Positions 21,606 to 33,885 of a DNA stretch of 64,000 nucleotides are shown here, one piece after another; positions within the stretch are counted from its first letter, which is position 1; each line of letters opens with the position of its first letter. The notes under the pieces were generated by a model. That model was not told where the DNA came from. It made no database searches and saw only the letters and a program-made list of their open reading frames with translations. The position numbers were made by a program, and so were the translations under genes. The DNA is from Adenophora triphylla var. japonica. Taxonomy: Eukaryota; Streptophyta; Magnoliopsida; Asterales; Campanulaceae. The stretch spans positions 124,001 through 188,000 of the forward strand of contig JAFEMH010001247.1 in NCBI GenBank assembly GCA_022495995.1, written 5' to 3'.

Positions 21606-22400
21606 CCGCCACTGATCACGCAGTCGCAGGTGTTCTAGTTCGAAATGAAGAAGGAATGCAGAAGCCCGTCTACTATGTCTCTAAGGCGTTGTCAGACGTA
21701 GAGAGAAGATACTTCAATGTGGAAAAGATAGCGTACGCACTAGTTATTGCCTCAAGAAAACTGTGTGCCTACTTTTCTGCACACCCCATCACTGTGTATA
21801 CCAACGAACCACTGAAGAAAATTCTACACAAATTGGATGGCTCCGGACGTCTCCTAAATTGGTCTATCGCTCTTACCGCGTTCGATATCACTTACCAACC
21901 AAGGAAGACCCTCCTGGCACAGCCCTTGGTTGACTTCATGGTTGAGACTGCCTTCATGGGTGAACATGTCCCCACTTCCCGTAAGCAAAACACGACGGAA
22001 GAGGAAGAAGAGTCTCCCATCGAACTCCCATCCAATTGTTGGGTTCTATACACGGATGGGTCAGCTACAAAGATGAGAAGTGGAGATGGAGTTGTACTAG
22101 CAAGCCCGGAAGGAGAGTACACCATACAAGATATTATTCGATTCAAGTTCCCTACCTCCAACAACCAAGCGGAATACGAAGCTCTAATATTTGTTGGCCT
22201 CCTATTATGGAGCAACAAAGGTGGCAGCATTCTGTGACTCCCAACTTGTTATCAAACAAGTAAAGGGAGAGTATAACACCCAAAATCCCACCCTTACCAA
22301 ATATAGAGACTTGGTCCTAGAAATGGCGAAGAAGATGGAATTTTTCGAGATCAAGCAAATAGGCAGGTAAGATAACCAAATCGCGGACGTTCTATCTAAA
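21512..22400 (+). pseudogene. Tat2 pol: two RNase H domains
   Basis: Ty3-type RNase H: EMLYVFLAATDHAVAGVLV, PVYYVSKALSDVERRY. Archaeal-type RNase H: WVLYTDGSATKMRSGDG, NNQAEYEALIF and, after a one-base shift near 22205, AAFCDSQLVIKQV. The acidic residues of the second domain (TDG, AEYEA, CDS) are all visible. An in-frame TAA lies near 22368, in GR*DNQIADVLSKLA. The dual RNase H confirms the Tat lineage. Confidence 0.85.
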
Positions 22401-22409
22401 CTAGCGACT

Positions 22410-23744
22410 ATGGATGTGTCTGAGTCTAACTCCAATCCATACGTAGTTTTTGCTGAAGAACCCGCGTATGAAAGGCTACAAGTCATGCTCCTAGATGGAG
22501 AGGAGAGATGCTGGATCGATGACTACATAGACTACATCGAAAAGAGCCAACTTTCGGAAGATGAAGCACAAGGCAAACTTATCAAGAAGAGGTCACCAAG
22601 GTTCGTTGTGATGAATGGAGTCTTCTACCGAAGATCTTTCACTAAGCCCCTGTTGAGGTGTGTCTATCCCAAGGAAATTGAGAACCTCTTGGCGGAAGTA
22701 CATGAAGGTGTTTGCGGCGGACAGCCGGGGGCCAGAACCTTAGCTGACAAGATCATCTCGCTAGGTTATTATTGGCCAAACCTAAGGGAGGACGCGCACG
22801 CCTATGTTAGAAAATGTGATAAGTGCCAGATATTCTCCGACATTCCTAGACTACCGGCAGTTGAGCAAACACTTGTAATACCTACGTGGCCATTTGATAT
22901 GTGGGGGATCGACATCATCGGACCCTTCCCTCCCGCCCGAGGCAATTGCAAGTACGTGATAGTAGCTGTTGTTTACTTTTCCAAGTGGATAGAAGCGAAA
23001 GCATTGGCCAAGATAACGGAAGAGAACGCGATCAACTTCGTCCACGACCACATCTGGTGTCGATTCGAACTCCCTCACACAATTGTTTCTGATCATGGAC
23101 TCCAATTTTCTACGGCATTTACAACAGAATTGGGAAGAGTCAAAGTCCGCCACGCAAAGTCATCTGTAAGCAGACCCCAAGGCAATGGTCAAGCAGAGGT
23201 TGCCAACAAATTGGTCCTAACAGCCCTTACTAAGAACCTTGAAGGACGCAAGGGTAGATGGTTGGACGAACTTCCCCTAGCCTTATGGGCCGTTCGCACA
23301 ACCACCCGGGGGCCAACTGGGGAAACCCCATTCGCACTAAACTTCGGTTATGAGGCTATGAAACCAGCTGAGATGGCCATTCCTACTATGAGAAATTCCC
23401 ATTATGATGAGCAAGTCAACAAGATTAATAGGCTCCTAGACCTAGACCTGATAGATGAGAAATGACTAGCGGCACAGATGATGATGGTAAACTACAAACA
23501 AAGGACCAAGGCATACCATGACAAGAGGGTCATCAGAAGAGTATTCCAAGTAGGTGATTGGATACTTAGAAAAATTGAGGCCACTGGTCGGAAGGCAGAA
23601 CAAAACAAGCTCTCCCCAAATTGGGAAGGTCCCTATATTATCACTCAAGTCATTAGAGAAGGGACCTATAGATTAAAGACTAAAGAGGGGAAGGAGCTCA
23701 AGCATCCATGGCATTCCGACAACCTTCGAAAATACTATCATTAG
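22410..23744 (+). pseudogene. Tat2 pol: integrase
   Basis: In order: EVHEGVCGGQPGARTLADK with the zinc-binding region (YVRKCDKCQIF), then MWGIDIIGPFPP, VSDHGLQFS and NGQAEVANKLV with the three catalytic acidic residues. An in-frame TGA at 23463-23465 separates the core from a C-terminal tail (RVFQVGDWILRKIEATGRK) that ends at 23744. The tail resembles the corresponding Tat1 tail. Confidence 0.88.
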
Positions 23745-23889
23745 TGTTAGTCTATTTTATTTTGTAATAGATTAGTTTTCAGCTTTCTGTCTTTTACTTT
23801 TTCAGTATGGTAGGATTGCAGTTCGATGTAATCAAGTTCAGTTTATGAAATTTACTTCTTCAAACATGCAAGCAACCGCCACTACTAGC

Positions 23890-24460
23890 ACATGGGAAGA
23901 CGAGGATCTTATCCCCGACTCTTACACACGGAGCAACGAGGACATTGTCCTCGACTTACAAACATGTCAAAGTCAAAACGACTACCTGACCAATATTTAA
24001 TATTCAGACAGCCAAGACCGAGGAACCTTCCTCGGCCTACTGGTTCATCACACGTCTTGACGAGGGCCCACCTCGACTCAATGACTAACAAGCTCTAACT
24101 GCCAAGACCGAGGACCCTTCCTCGGCCTACTGGTTCACCTTACATTTTGACGAGGGCCCACCTCGACTCAATGACTACAGGTTTTAACAGTCAAGACCAA
24201 GGACCTCTCCTCGGCCTATTGACTTGCTTTACGTCAAGACAAGGAAACACCTTGTCACAATGACTACAGGCATCACACGTCTAAAACATGTGCACGAGTC
24301 ATCTTCCTCGACATAAGGAGACTAAAAAGAAGAAAATAACCCAACGGTCAAGACCGAGGAGCCTTCCTCGGCCTAATGACTTGAGGGTCAGTCAAGACCG
24401 AGGAGCCCCACCTCGGCCTGATAACTCGTGTTATAACCGAAGAACGAGGGACCTCCCTTG
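23890..24460. repeat. Tandem array of CCGAGG...CCTCGG inverted repeats
   Basis: Repeats of about 90 bases of the form AAGACCGAGGA-(3-5)-CCTTCCTCGGCCTA followed by GACGAGGGCCCACCTCGACTC, at least four degenerate copies. It lies between the integrase gene and the 3' end of the antisense gene. Each copy can form a small hairpin. The same GAGG/CCTC vocabulary recurs in the Tat2 3' LTR. Confidence 0.7.
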
Positions 24461-24634
24461 ACTTCATCCCGAAACAAGACTTGTACTTGTGTAAAACCCA
24501 CAAACAAGCATTCATACAAATTCATAATAGTAATACGACATGAATTGAAACAAAAGGACTTTTCATTAATATTCAATGAAAATTACAAGTCCTAACACTA
24601 TTACAACAAAAAAGAAAAAAGAAAAAAGAAAATC

Positions 24635-27592
24635 CTAAGTCTGCTCGTCCTCGAAGGGTTTCTCCAAAAACTCCTCAGTCGCAACATCAGTAGTCGGAGG
24701 GGTGATCTGCTCAGCTTGGACGTTTGTGTGGGCCTCCCCACCCTGTACCTCCTCGGCACCACCAACCTCGGCATCAGCATCCATCTCATCCTCAATCTGC
24801 TCAACTAAGGCCTGGAGATTGCCGGGGTCTACAGACGGGGGAACCCAAGCCTCTCGGCCAGCTCGAGCATCCTCCCTGGCAATAATGCCCAAATTGTACT
24901 CGGAGAAAGGAACAAGATGATGAAGAGCCCTAGCTTCCTCACCAAACTGAGCCTGGCGGATCAGCCGAGCAATGGCATCTAAACCCAGACCAGTAGAGGG
25001 ATCGGCCAGAAGACGACGGGCCATCCTCGAGCATAGTGGCCGTCTTCTCATCCACGGCCTCTTTAAAAGCCTGGTTGGCCTTGAAACGGGCAACGGCCTC
25101 CTCTTCCCTTAAAGGAAGGGTGGCTTCCAGACCCCGGCACTTGGCCTCAGCCTCCTCGGCCCTCACCTGGACCTCGGCTTTGAGCCTCTCCATCTCGGCC
25201 AATTCGGCATCCTTTAGCCGCAGAGACTCCTCAGCTTTCAAATGGGCCTCCTCAATTCTCTTCACCTCGGCCTCCACCTTGGTCTGGGCAGCCTCAAGCT
25301 CAGCATCCTTGGCCTTCAACAGCTCAGCCAAAGCTGCCTTCTCAACCTCACCCTTCTTCTGGGCGGCCTTAACCTCGTACAACTGCTTATCCGCAGCCTT
25401 GGCCAGGACGTTCTTGTAGGCTGTCACGGTAGCAAGCTACAAGATAAATCAACGTCAGAAATTATATCAAGTACAAAGTTCCAAGATCAAAGATACGAGA
25501 TAGTTACCTCGGAAATCAGAAGTCCCTTACGGCCTAGCAAGTTCTCCTTGCTCGGCTTTTCTCTAACAAGCTTCTCAAAAGCCTCCTGGTCCAATGCCCT
25601 TTGAACAGGAGCTCGGCCTAATCTCACAAGAGCACCCTCCCTTGTCTGCAAAGGGATACCCCTCAAAGACGAGACGTAAGCCACAAACAGCCTAGCAAGC
25701 TCCCCGACGTCGTCATAGCCTTTGATAGTTTGGATGATAAGGGCTGGAGGAGCTTGAGGATTGGGAGAGGCAGCAGCAGCCCGTTTGGCTTGGGGCTCCT
25801 CGGCAGTAACACCCGGGGGCCTCTTTAGACCCGAACGCCGTTGGACGAGATCAGTTTCCTCGGCCGACGGGATGTCGGTCTCCAACTCAGCAGCATCAAC
25901 ATGGGGGCTATGCCCCTCTACAGTTGACGGGTTATCTCGGTCTTCGGAGGCCCCCTCCTCGGCATTCACTACTTCCCCTCGTAGTTTGATTGGGAGAGGT
26001 TGATCCCCCTTGGCATTCAGGAGAAGGTTACGGCGGGTGGCCTCATCCTTCCTATCTGTTAAGGCCGAGATCTTGGCCAGACGCCGTCTCTTTTTTATCA
26101 GATCAGTGGCACTCAAGTTTTCCATTGCTAACTCTGCTTCCTGCTCGGGGGTTAAGTCTGCAAATACGAGGAAGATATGGTCACATTACGAAATGGATTA
26201 AACCAACAATAAAAAACACATCAAAGGCGGGTAAAAAGTAATTACAGCATGCGACGTCAGTTTCCCTAAGGCATTGATCCTTATAATTGAGCTTGCAACG
26301 TTCACATACATCATGGAACACGAGGCCAGTATGGGTCCTCCAGTCGTTAAACCGTCTTCCCCTTTTAACGACGACGAGGGGTTCTACCCCGTCCTTCGGC
26401 CCCGGCATCAATCCAGCTTGGACATAATATCGCTCATCGGCTTCCAAGGCAGCCCAGTCAAGGAACCCGACTTCAGAAAATTTGTAGAGGCGCTTGATTA
26501 AGTCCTTAATCCACCCAAACTTCTGCACTTGACTAGACGCAGACGGCACGTCAGAAGGAGAGGGGAACTCCCAGCCTCGTCGGCTCTCTACCCTAATCAC
26601 ATGATTCTCCCAGCCTCCTACCTTGCTGGACATAGGGAGGATAATCTTCGGTTTCCGGGACTCACTCTGTATGCACGAGGAGACGAGTGCCCTTCATATA
26701 CCCAATAGAGAAGAAGTGATGGAAGGTGGCTTGGGTAGGCTCGTAACCTAAGCTACGGCACAGAACTATGAAACTGATGAGGACCCTAGTCCCGTTAGCT
26801 CCCAGCATGGCCGGGACAGCCTTCACGTCACCCAGGAATTCATTGATAAAGGGGTCCAAAGGGAGACGAAGTCCCTATTGAAATTGCTTGAAGTAGAAGT
26901 GGACATGGTTGTCGTTATAGTAAAAACTATTCTCCTCGGCATCGGTGGCGAAGGTGGGACGTCCAATATATGTTAAGCGGAATTCGTTCCTATCCACCCC
27001 GTATCTCGTATATAACCGCTCCAGCATGGGATCACCAGCTTTAGGTGGTCTATCTCGGCTTCGGCCTCCTCTACCTCGGCCACCACGTCCTCGGCCTCCT
27101 TTCCCCTCGACTTGCTCGCCCTCAGCAAAGGCGTCAACGATCTTAGTAGACGAGGAGGCTTCACCCCCTCTTCCCGTCATATCTGCAAAATGCCGAGGAG
27201 TCAAAGTTAGTTACATCGTCCACGGCTGATATTGAGACGGGGAAGAGGGAAGCCCCTCCTCGTCATCACAGTAAGGTCGGGGAGGGAGCCTTACCAGTCA
27301 GGCGCTCACGAGCAATGTGATCGGAAGACGGGTAGAATAAATTGATATGCTCAATGATCTCGGCTCTATCCTCAAACAGAACAATATTGAGGGACGACGA
27401 ATCAATCCTATATATCCTCGTATTGTCTGGGTATTGAATGTACAGTCTTGTATGGCCATATTTCCTCAACATATCCCCTATTTCTGCCAAGTTCATCAAC
27501 AGCCATGGTCCTCTCTCTTTCCGGTAAACCCTCAAATTGCCCTTGTGGTATCCGTAAATGAATCGAGGGGAATGGTCCCAAGAACGAGCCAT
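24635..27592 (-). pseudogene. Four-exon antisense gene of Tat2, 'putative gypsy-type transposon' domain plus coiled coil
   Basis: Exons inferred from reading frame and splice signals: 27592-27295 (donor GTAAGG), 27182-26246 (acceptor TTTGCAG, donor GTAATT), 26157-25508 (acceptor TTTGCAG, donor GTAACT), 25436-24635 (acceptor TTGTAG). The phases match at all three junctions. Exon 2 has INEFLGDVKAVPAML and VLISFIVLCRSLGYEPTQAT, the style of the plant 'putative gypsy type transposon' domain. Exon 4 is a long E/A/K-rich coiled coil (AELEAAQTKVEAEVKRIEEA). Lesions: an in-frame TAG at about 26873, a shift near 26675 and another near 25020. On the minus strand ATTATAAAAACC at about 27970-27982 is a likely TATA box. 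Function unknown. Confidence 0.7.
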
Positions 27593-28237
27593 TTTCTAAG
27601 GGGGAACGAATGATCAATAGGGGAGTTCAAACAAATATGCAAGAAAATTAAAAACTTCAGAAGATTCAAGAATCAAACTTTCCGGAAAAAAGCTTCAACA
27701 AGCTCAACAATGGCGGTTTTTGAAATCTAAAATCCTACCAAAGCCCTAGAAATTGCAAAACTACTTACGAAAAGCAACAAAAGGGAAGAAATGTATACCT
27801 GATTGCAGAAAATGTGGTCGGAATCAAGTGGCGAAGTCAAAAACGCCGGAAAAACAAGCGTCGCCGGTAACTGGGTTCGAAAGCTCAAGAATTCGCCGGA
27901 GGGTTTAAAGCTTCTTGCCTTTGCTCTCAAATTACACGAATGCTAAAAGGTTATAATGAAAAGGGAATTTGGTTTTTATAATCAACATACCGGGTCAAAC
28001 CCGAAGACAAAATGGGCTAATGGGTATGGCGCCCCAAAAATTAAATGCCTGTAACAACTTCCAAGGCATGTCAGGCCTGGGGGGCCCACATCTCATCATC
28101 ATGTCAATAACCGGCGGGTAATGGAACGGCGCACAGTTGAAGCGACTTCGACACGTGGCAACCTGTTCGTATTCTCATAGCCGAGGACGAGATGACTTTC
28201 TCCTCGTCCTAAGCCGAGCTAGAAAGTCGGGGGCCAC

Positions 28238-29138
28238 TGAATAGTATAAACCGAGGTACAAACATGGGCTTGTCCGGGTCAGGCCCAAGTGGATTGGGCT
28301 ATAAACATAATCCATCTCTGAGTTACGAGAGATAACAATGGGCTTCCTCGATCTCGTACCCCGTCATCAATAAGGTCAATCTAGGCCCAACAAGCAAGCA
28401 GAATATGCCCCAACTATGAGTGCCGAGGAGACCTCCCTCGTATGCCGAGATCACCTCCATAGAGGACGAGGTGCCTTCCTCGGCCTTGATGTTACCAATG
28501 GGCTCTCTATGTTACTTATTCTTTCCCGGCTCATTATGGACCGAGAGGTCATGAATGACGAGGAGAGAAAAGTTCGCACCTCGTCATATCATCATATGAC
28601 GAGGAGACAAAAATCATTCTCCTCGGCATACCTTCATGTCGAGAGGTCTCCATGTGACGAGGAGGCAAATTTATGCATCTCGGCCTATCTGCAAATGACG
28701 AGATAAGGAAATTATTCTCCTCGGCTTACCGACAAACAGTTATCACAATCCTAGTCAAACAAGGATTTAGCAGTTACAATCTTATCAGAATTGTAACCAC
28801 CTCCTACAATTCAGATAAAATAAGGACTCTCTAACAGATATAATCCTCCTAGGATTATACCTTATCTCTTTACGGTCCAAGTTCAACATGAATTCTGTCA
28901 ATCCATCCCTATAAATACAAGTCATATATCACATTATTTGGTACGTTACTTTTTATATTCTGAAACTCTGTCAATTTAGTTTCTCACCACAAAATCGTGA
29001 ACTTATTCTCACGCCGGAGGGCCTTCGCCGGTGGAGCCCCGGATTAGTTTACGTGTTTTGTCTTATTTTCAGGTTAAGCAATCGCCGGAGCAAACGATCA
29101 CTTGGATTTGGGCTGATTTAACGATTTTGCCATCATCA
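28238..29138 (+). repeat. Tat2 3' LTR
   Basis: Starts TGAATAGTATAAACC directly after a purine-rich GAAAGTCGGGGGCC and ends near GCCATCATCA; the exact end is uncertain by a few bases. CTATAAATAC at 28910-28919 is the TATA box. Between 28422 and 28728 lies an array of GCCGAGGAG / CTCCTCGGC and GACGAGGAG inverted repeats, about 180 bp upstream of it. Confidence 0.7.
28422..28728 (+). promoter_or_regulatory. GCCGAGGAG / CTCCTCGGC array upstream of the Tat2 LTR TATA box
   Basis: At least eight alternating copies of (GC)CGAGGAG and CTC(C)TCG(GC) in about 300 bp, so neighbouring copies can pair. A further pair lies at 28180-28216, between the LTR and the likely TATA box of the antisense gene. Regulatory role is inference from position. 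Confidence 0.5.
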
Positions 29139-29527
29139 TTAATAAATTTTCATTTTGGATTTTGGATGTCACATTTAAAATAACACACATTTATAATGAA
29201 AATCTTTTAATAATTCTTTGTTCAAATTATTCACTTGTTATAATGACAATAACTATCTATTTACTATTTTATATTTCACTTTTTCTCTCTTATCTCACTT
29301 TTTATACAAAAATGAAAGTACACTTACTTCACTACTTCAGTATACACTTTTCTTGATTCCCGTGTAAATTCAATTTTATGTCATTTCAAGTTTGACGAAA
29401 AGAGTAGTAATCAATGTAATTTTGAGATACTTTTATAAAATATCATAAATGTTTATTGCGATATTATACTTCCGACTTGTATCCTTGGTCATGAGAAGAC
29501 AAATGAAACCTTAAACCCCACGCACTA

Positions 29528-29605
<78 letters not shown>

Positions 29606-29858
29606 GTTAGTTAGTTAGTTAGTTAAAACTCCAATTACTAGTATTGTCGTCTGAATTCATGTTATATTACAAAGCCAAAATTATTTAAATACATAAAAAA
29701 TGATTTTCCCACTTGAAATTCCACCAAAAAATCAAGCCAGCTATTTCAAGGATCTTCTCTTTATTTAACTTGTAAATGTACTTACACACTTAATTAGCTA
29801 TTACGTAGGACCAAATACTATACTACTGTTGTTTGTTGTAGCGGATGAACCCGTGCAG
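29139..29858. other. Non-element spacer with a (TAA)n microsatellite
   Basis: AT-rich with no supported gene. Bases about 29527-29604 are a TAA repeat of some 25 units followed by about five GTTA units. It ends with CCGTGCAG (29851-29858), the left target duplication of the hAT element. Confidence 0.7.
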
Positions 29859-30039
29859 TAGACGTGTCCATTTTATAAATTGAACTGGTCAATTGGGCGG
29901 TTGAAAACCGGTCAAAATCGGATCAAATCGATCAACGGCGGTTAACCGGAACCTGCTAACCGAAACCGGTAATTGGCCGGTTCGGTTAAGGTTTGAAATT
30001 TTGAAAAACCGGTCAACCACCGATTAACCGCCGGTTTTT

Positions 30040-30280
30040 GAGTTGCTCGGCCGAGTCATATGAGTTGCTCGGCCGAACAGAACATTCCAGTGTGTTAATT
30101 TCCAATAACGGTCATGCTCGACCGAGTCATATGAGTTGCTCGGCCGAGCAAAACGCCAGAACATGTTCCAATGGCTACTTTTTCAAACTAGCCGTTAGAA
30201 TCGTCAGAACTTTAACTTGGGACAGTCAAAAATTAAAAAAAATATATTTTTTTTGCCTTTAAAACTAACTATAAATATCA
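30040..30280 (+). promoter_or_regulatory. hAT transposase promoter with CTCGGCCGAG array
   Basis: CTCGGCCGAG at 30046-30055, CTCGGCCGA at 30068-30076, TGCTCGGCCGAGCA (perfect 14-bp palindrome) at 30137-30150, and a CTCGACCGAG variant at 30117-30126. CTATAAATATCACC at 30269-30282 is a good TATA box, and the first ATG follows at 30490. Confidence 0.6.
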
Positions 30281-30489
30281 CCTCCCTCCTCCCATTTTAT
30301 TTTCACATTATTTCTCTCTACTCTTTCTCTTCTACTCTCAAACATTCACATATACTCTCACTCTCATCCAATTTTCAGTTAAATATTGTCCTATTTTCAG
30401 TTAGTTTTCTAACGAAATTAGTGTTTATCTCCATTTTCATTCATTTTTAATCTCCGTTTCGTTTCCAAACTTCATTTTATCTTACACAA

Positions 30490-31160
30490 ATGGCTGAAAA
30501 TCAAAGAAGAAGCAATTTAGGCAAGTCACATGTTGGTTCTTCCTCCCCCAACGATGATTTTGATCATCAAAATCCAAATATTCAACAAAATGAGGAAGAA
30601 GAACAAGTTGAAATTGAAAGTGGTAGTGCTACTGCTACTGCTAGGAGGGGTAGGGGCAGCCGAGCTACTAGGGGAGGTGGTCGGGGACAACGACAACCTC
30701 TATTTACTTATCATTGGATGCATGCATTAATTTATGTGAATTGTTAAAAAAATTTAATACCGCTACTTTGGCTTTTTCGGGAGTTTATTATCCAACTTCC
30801 GTTTTGGTGCTAGAGCATTGTATTGCAATTGTTACTATTTTTGACAATTTAAAAGAATGCCCTATTTTAAAACAATGCATTTTTAACATGAGACAAAAGT
30901 GGCTTAAATATTTTGACACTATTCCGTCTCTTTTATTGGTTGCAAAGTTATTAGATCCTCGAGTTAAATTAGATGATTTAGAGTCCATTATAACATATTA
31001 TTATATGAAATTATATCCCGATGGTGACGGTAGTTATGAACTTTCGTCAATTATTATTAATGACACAAAAAATGATTTGATTAACCTTTTTAATGAGTAT
31101 AATGCCTTATATGGAAACATTTCTCAAAGCCAACAACATGAAGATGATTCCTCTACTTCT
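30490..31160 (+). pseudogene. hAT transposase, N-terminal tip and RNase H-like middle part
   Basis: The first frame (30490-30747) encodes the low-complexity N-terminus (MAENQRRSNLGKSHVGSSSP, acidic, then RGRGSRATRGGGRGQ). Near 30715 the sequence jumps into another frame with LAFSGVYYPTSVLVLEHCIA, PILKQCIFNMRQKWLKYFD and LLLVAKLLDPRVKLDDLE, the part of plant hAT transposases just before the dimerisation domain. The zinc finger (BED) and first catalytic part are missing: an internal deletion of several hundred codons. The frame continues to DDSSTS at the insertion point and resumes at 43366. Confidence 0.85.
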
Positions 31161-32736
31161 TGTTGGGGTGTTAACCTAACAGTTTATTTATATCCGCAAG
31201 CGCCCGGGCTATTGTAATATAGCGGGTGCAAGTACGGGTCGATCCCACAGAGACAGGGTTTACTTATGGAATATTTTGTCTTTAGAATAATAGAAAAGAT
31301 TGGGGGGAGATAAAGTTGATTTTGGAAAATATAAAGAACATAAACAGAAAATACTTTTAATAAAACTCTTATAAATGAAGCATTCTCGGGATTTGGAAAT
31401 CATACACATAACATTGTTCATCAAATTGTCATTGTCTTAGAAATATAGGTTTTCATTTAAATCAAGGATGGTATGTTAGGCTTACGCTACTTCTCACGGT
31501 GAAGGCAGTAGCATTGTATTCTTCACTAATTATGTCCTAACTGTTTGAGATTTCCGTTTACGTTACCCCCGCCCTGTCACAAACGGGCGTTCCGGCTTAT
31601 CTCTAGCTGACCATAATTAGTAAGAATCCACTAAGAACGAGAGTCAACATAATTTCCATTAAAGGAACATCCCTAGGCCGTTGAACTACTTTCGTGATCA
31701 ATGGAACCTAGTTTCTTTATATGGTTCCGTCAATCGAGATTCTCCGCTAGGTACTTCTCTCAATTGACTGAATCATACAAGTTGGACGTCTCCAAAATGT
31801 AAGGCATTTTGAGAATAATATAGAGAAATTGTTTAGATGAAGAAAGAAGACAAGACTTATTCATTTTTTAGATGATGAACATGTATGTTTTTGAGTTTCC
31901 AACCCCAAGAATAAGGGAGATTTACTCACTAGCCATCTAGAACATATAAGCAATTAAAAATAGAGAAGAGAGTAAGAGGACTTATGATGGAATAGAAGGC
32001 AAATGGATGAAAATGATGCTTCACTTTTATTGCTTTTCTCCAAAGTACTTCAAGAACAAAATATGAACTTTGATCTTCAAATGATCTTTGAAAATTGATA
32101 TCACAAGTGCTATACTATGGAATATCACTAAAATTATGTATATAATTCGTCTGTAATGTGTCTAAGACTGATTACAAAGGGTCTTTTTATAAGGGGAGGG
32201 AACTCTTCAAGAAGGTGCTTCCAAAAGGTGCCTTTTAGTCTGCAGTCACCACTTAGCACGGCCGTGTCAAGGGTTTTGCACGGCCGTGCACCCTTGACAC
32301 CAGATTTGAATTTGAATTTGGGAGACTTGCACGGCCGCTCCGAAACTAGCTGCACGGCCGCTCCAATAGTTGACACGGCCAGGCCAGTTCAAGGCTCGGC
32401 CACTCCATGGTTTGGGGCCAAAAATGGCCTGTCATGGCCTTAAGTGCACGGCCGCTCCACCAATAACTGCACGGTCGCTCCTCCTGGATTTCAGCTTGTG
32501 TGTTCATTTTGCTTTGTTGTTCCTCCATGCTTTTGAACCAAAGTATCCAAGCATCTTATTGATCATAAAAAGACTCTAAAACCTGTCTAAAATGCATAAA
32601 ACATACCAAAAGCGTAAAATCTAATAAAATAGAAAAAGTAAGTAAAAAGTACTAAAAATGCAATGAGAAATGATGTTTTATCCATGTAAAAGTATATAAA
32701 ACTTAGGATAAATGACTATATAATAGTCACTTATCA
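31161..32736 (-). repeat. Athila-2 LTR, 3' LTR in element orientation
   Basis: 1576 bp, TGTTGGGGTG...TTATCA, the full-length LTR of this element. Palindrome array at about 32257-32475 and TATA box at about 32185-32195 on the minus strand. Directly inside is the same GTGTGGGGGAGTT polypurine tract as in Athila-1. Confidence 0.92.
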
Positions 32737-33306
32737 AACTCCCCCACACTTAAGCTTTTGCTTGTCCCCAAGCAATTTTTAAGATGGAAATACGGAGAGG
32801 GAGAAAAGAAAAGAAAAGCAAGAATGATCCCTCAGAAAATAAAGTAGCAAGCCCTAAATGCCTTTTGGATAATGCCTTCATCTTTCTAGTCATATTTTGT
32901 ATACCTTTAAAAATTATTTAGAAAGAAGCATTTTGGGGATATTTTTAAAGAGATAATTTGTAAAACAATAACCTAATATAGCATATATAGAATTTGATCA
33001 AGTAAAGCATGCTAGAAGGATAAATCTTAGATCATTTTACTTGGTAAAAGAGAAGCTTTCACTCTTTAGAGTGTTTTTTGAGAGAAATGAATTTATTGCT
33101 TTAAAATGTACAAAGGGATAAACATTTATTCACAAACTAGAAGTTTTTGAAGAATCGTATTGCATTTTTGAATCACAAGGGCAAAAAATGGATGATGATA
33201 GTGGAAAAATCTCATCAAAGTTTCAACAATTTTATATTATTTTTGCACGTGTTATATTTTTACAAAAGACCTTAGTTATTTTTTATCCTTTCAAGTAGGA
33301 GACATT
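32737..33306 (-). other. Athila-2 3' untranslated region up to the copia insertion
   Basis: Closely matches 8617-9190 of Athila-1. No ORF. It continues after the copia element at 39192, which gives an independent view of the empty target site. Confidence 0.85.
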
Positions 33307-33800
33307 TGTTGGGATAGAGGACCAACGGGGTTAGATTTCGGAGCAAAAAGGGAAGAAAATCGTCGGAGCAGACTGGCGTTCAGAGCGGCCGCGCTGGGGG
33401 TAAGGGCGACCGCGCTGGAGGACAGAACGTGGTGCAGAATTCTCTGGAGTTGAGGGCAGCCGCGCAGACATAGAGGGCGACCGCGCTCGTATCGGGAAGG
33501 GAAAATTTTGGGCCCGGTTTTAGGCCAATTTTCGGGTTCCTTTGTCCATCTAGGGTTAGGTTTCGTTCCTTGGCATATATTTAAGCAAAGTGCCGCCCCT
33601 ATACTCATTGTAACTTCATACAAACATATTATAGTGCAAGATCCTGGCTTGGTAGTGCCCCCAGACGTAGCCAAACATATTGGTGAACTGGGTAAACAAT
33701 TTCTGTGTCTTTTCTGTGCTTTGATTTCTTGTGCTTTGTTTTGTGTGCTCTTATTGTTCTTGTGGGTTTGCTTGGGTAGTGGAGGGCCATATCCACAACA
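33307..33800 (+). repeat. Copia 5' LTR
   Basis: An array of GC-rich motifs at 33385-33490: AGCGGCCGCGCT (holding the palindrome GCGGCCGC, 33385-33392), then GGGCGACCGCGCT twice and GGGCAGCCGCGC. GGCATATATTTAAG at 33572-33585 is the likely TATA box, some 85 bp downstream of the array. The 3' LTR at 38693-39186 has the same structure. Confidence 0.9.
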
Positions 33801-33802
33801 AC

Positions 33803-33819
33803 TGGTATCAGAGCCGTGG
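33803..33819 (+). other. Copia primer binding site
   Basis: TGGTATCAGAGCC, two bases after the 5' LTR: the standard initiator tRNA-Met primer site of plant copia elements. Confidence 0.95.
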
Positions 33820-33885
33820 TCAGAGATCAGGGTTTAATCGTAAGATTGGTTTATCGAGCGATTGGGTGTTGTCAAGCAATCAAGA

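Larger units (their letters stand above)
20281..29138 (+). mobile_element. Second Tat-lineage LTR retrotransposon 'Tat2', 5' truncated
   Basis: Plus-strand order: end of the pre-RT region, RT, RNase H, archaeal-type RNase H, integrase, a repeat tract, a spliced antisense gene, and a 3' LTR ending near 29138. The 5' LTR and gag are absent; the sequence begins next to the Tat1 LTR. Either Tat1 inserted into Tat2, with the rest of Tat2 outside the window, or Tat2 was truncated. pol has at least two frameshifts and three stops. Confidence 0.8.

Noticed and set aside
29527..29630. (TAA)n and (GTTA)n tracts
   Set aside because: Ordinary microsatellite, listed within the spacer but not remarkable.
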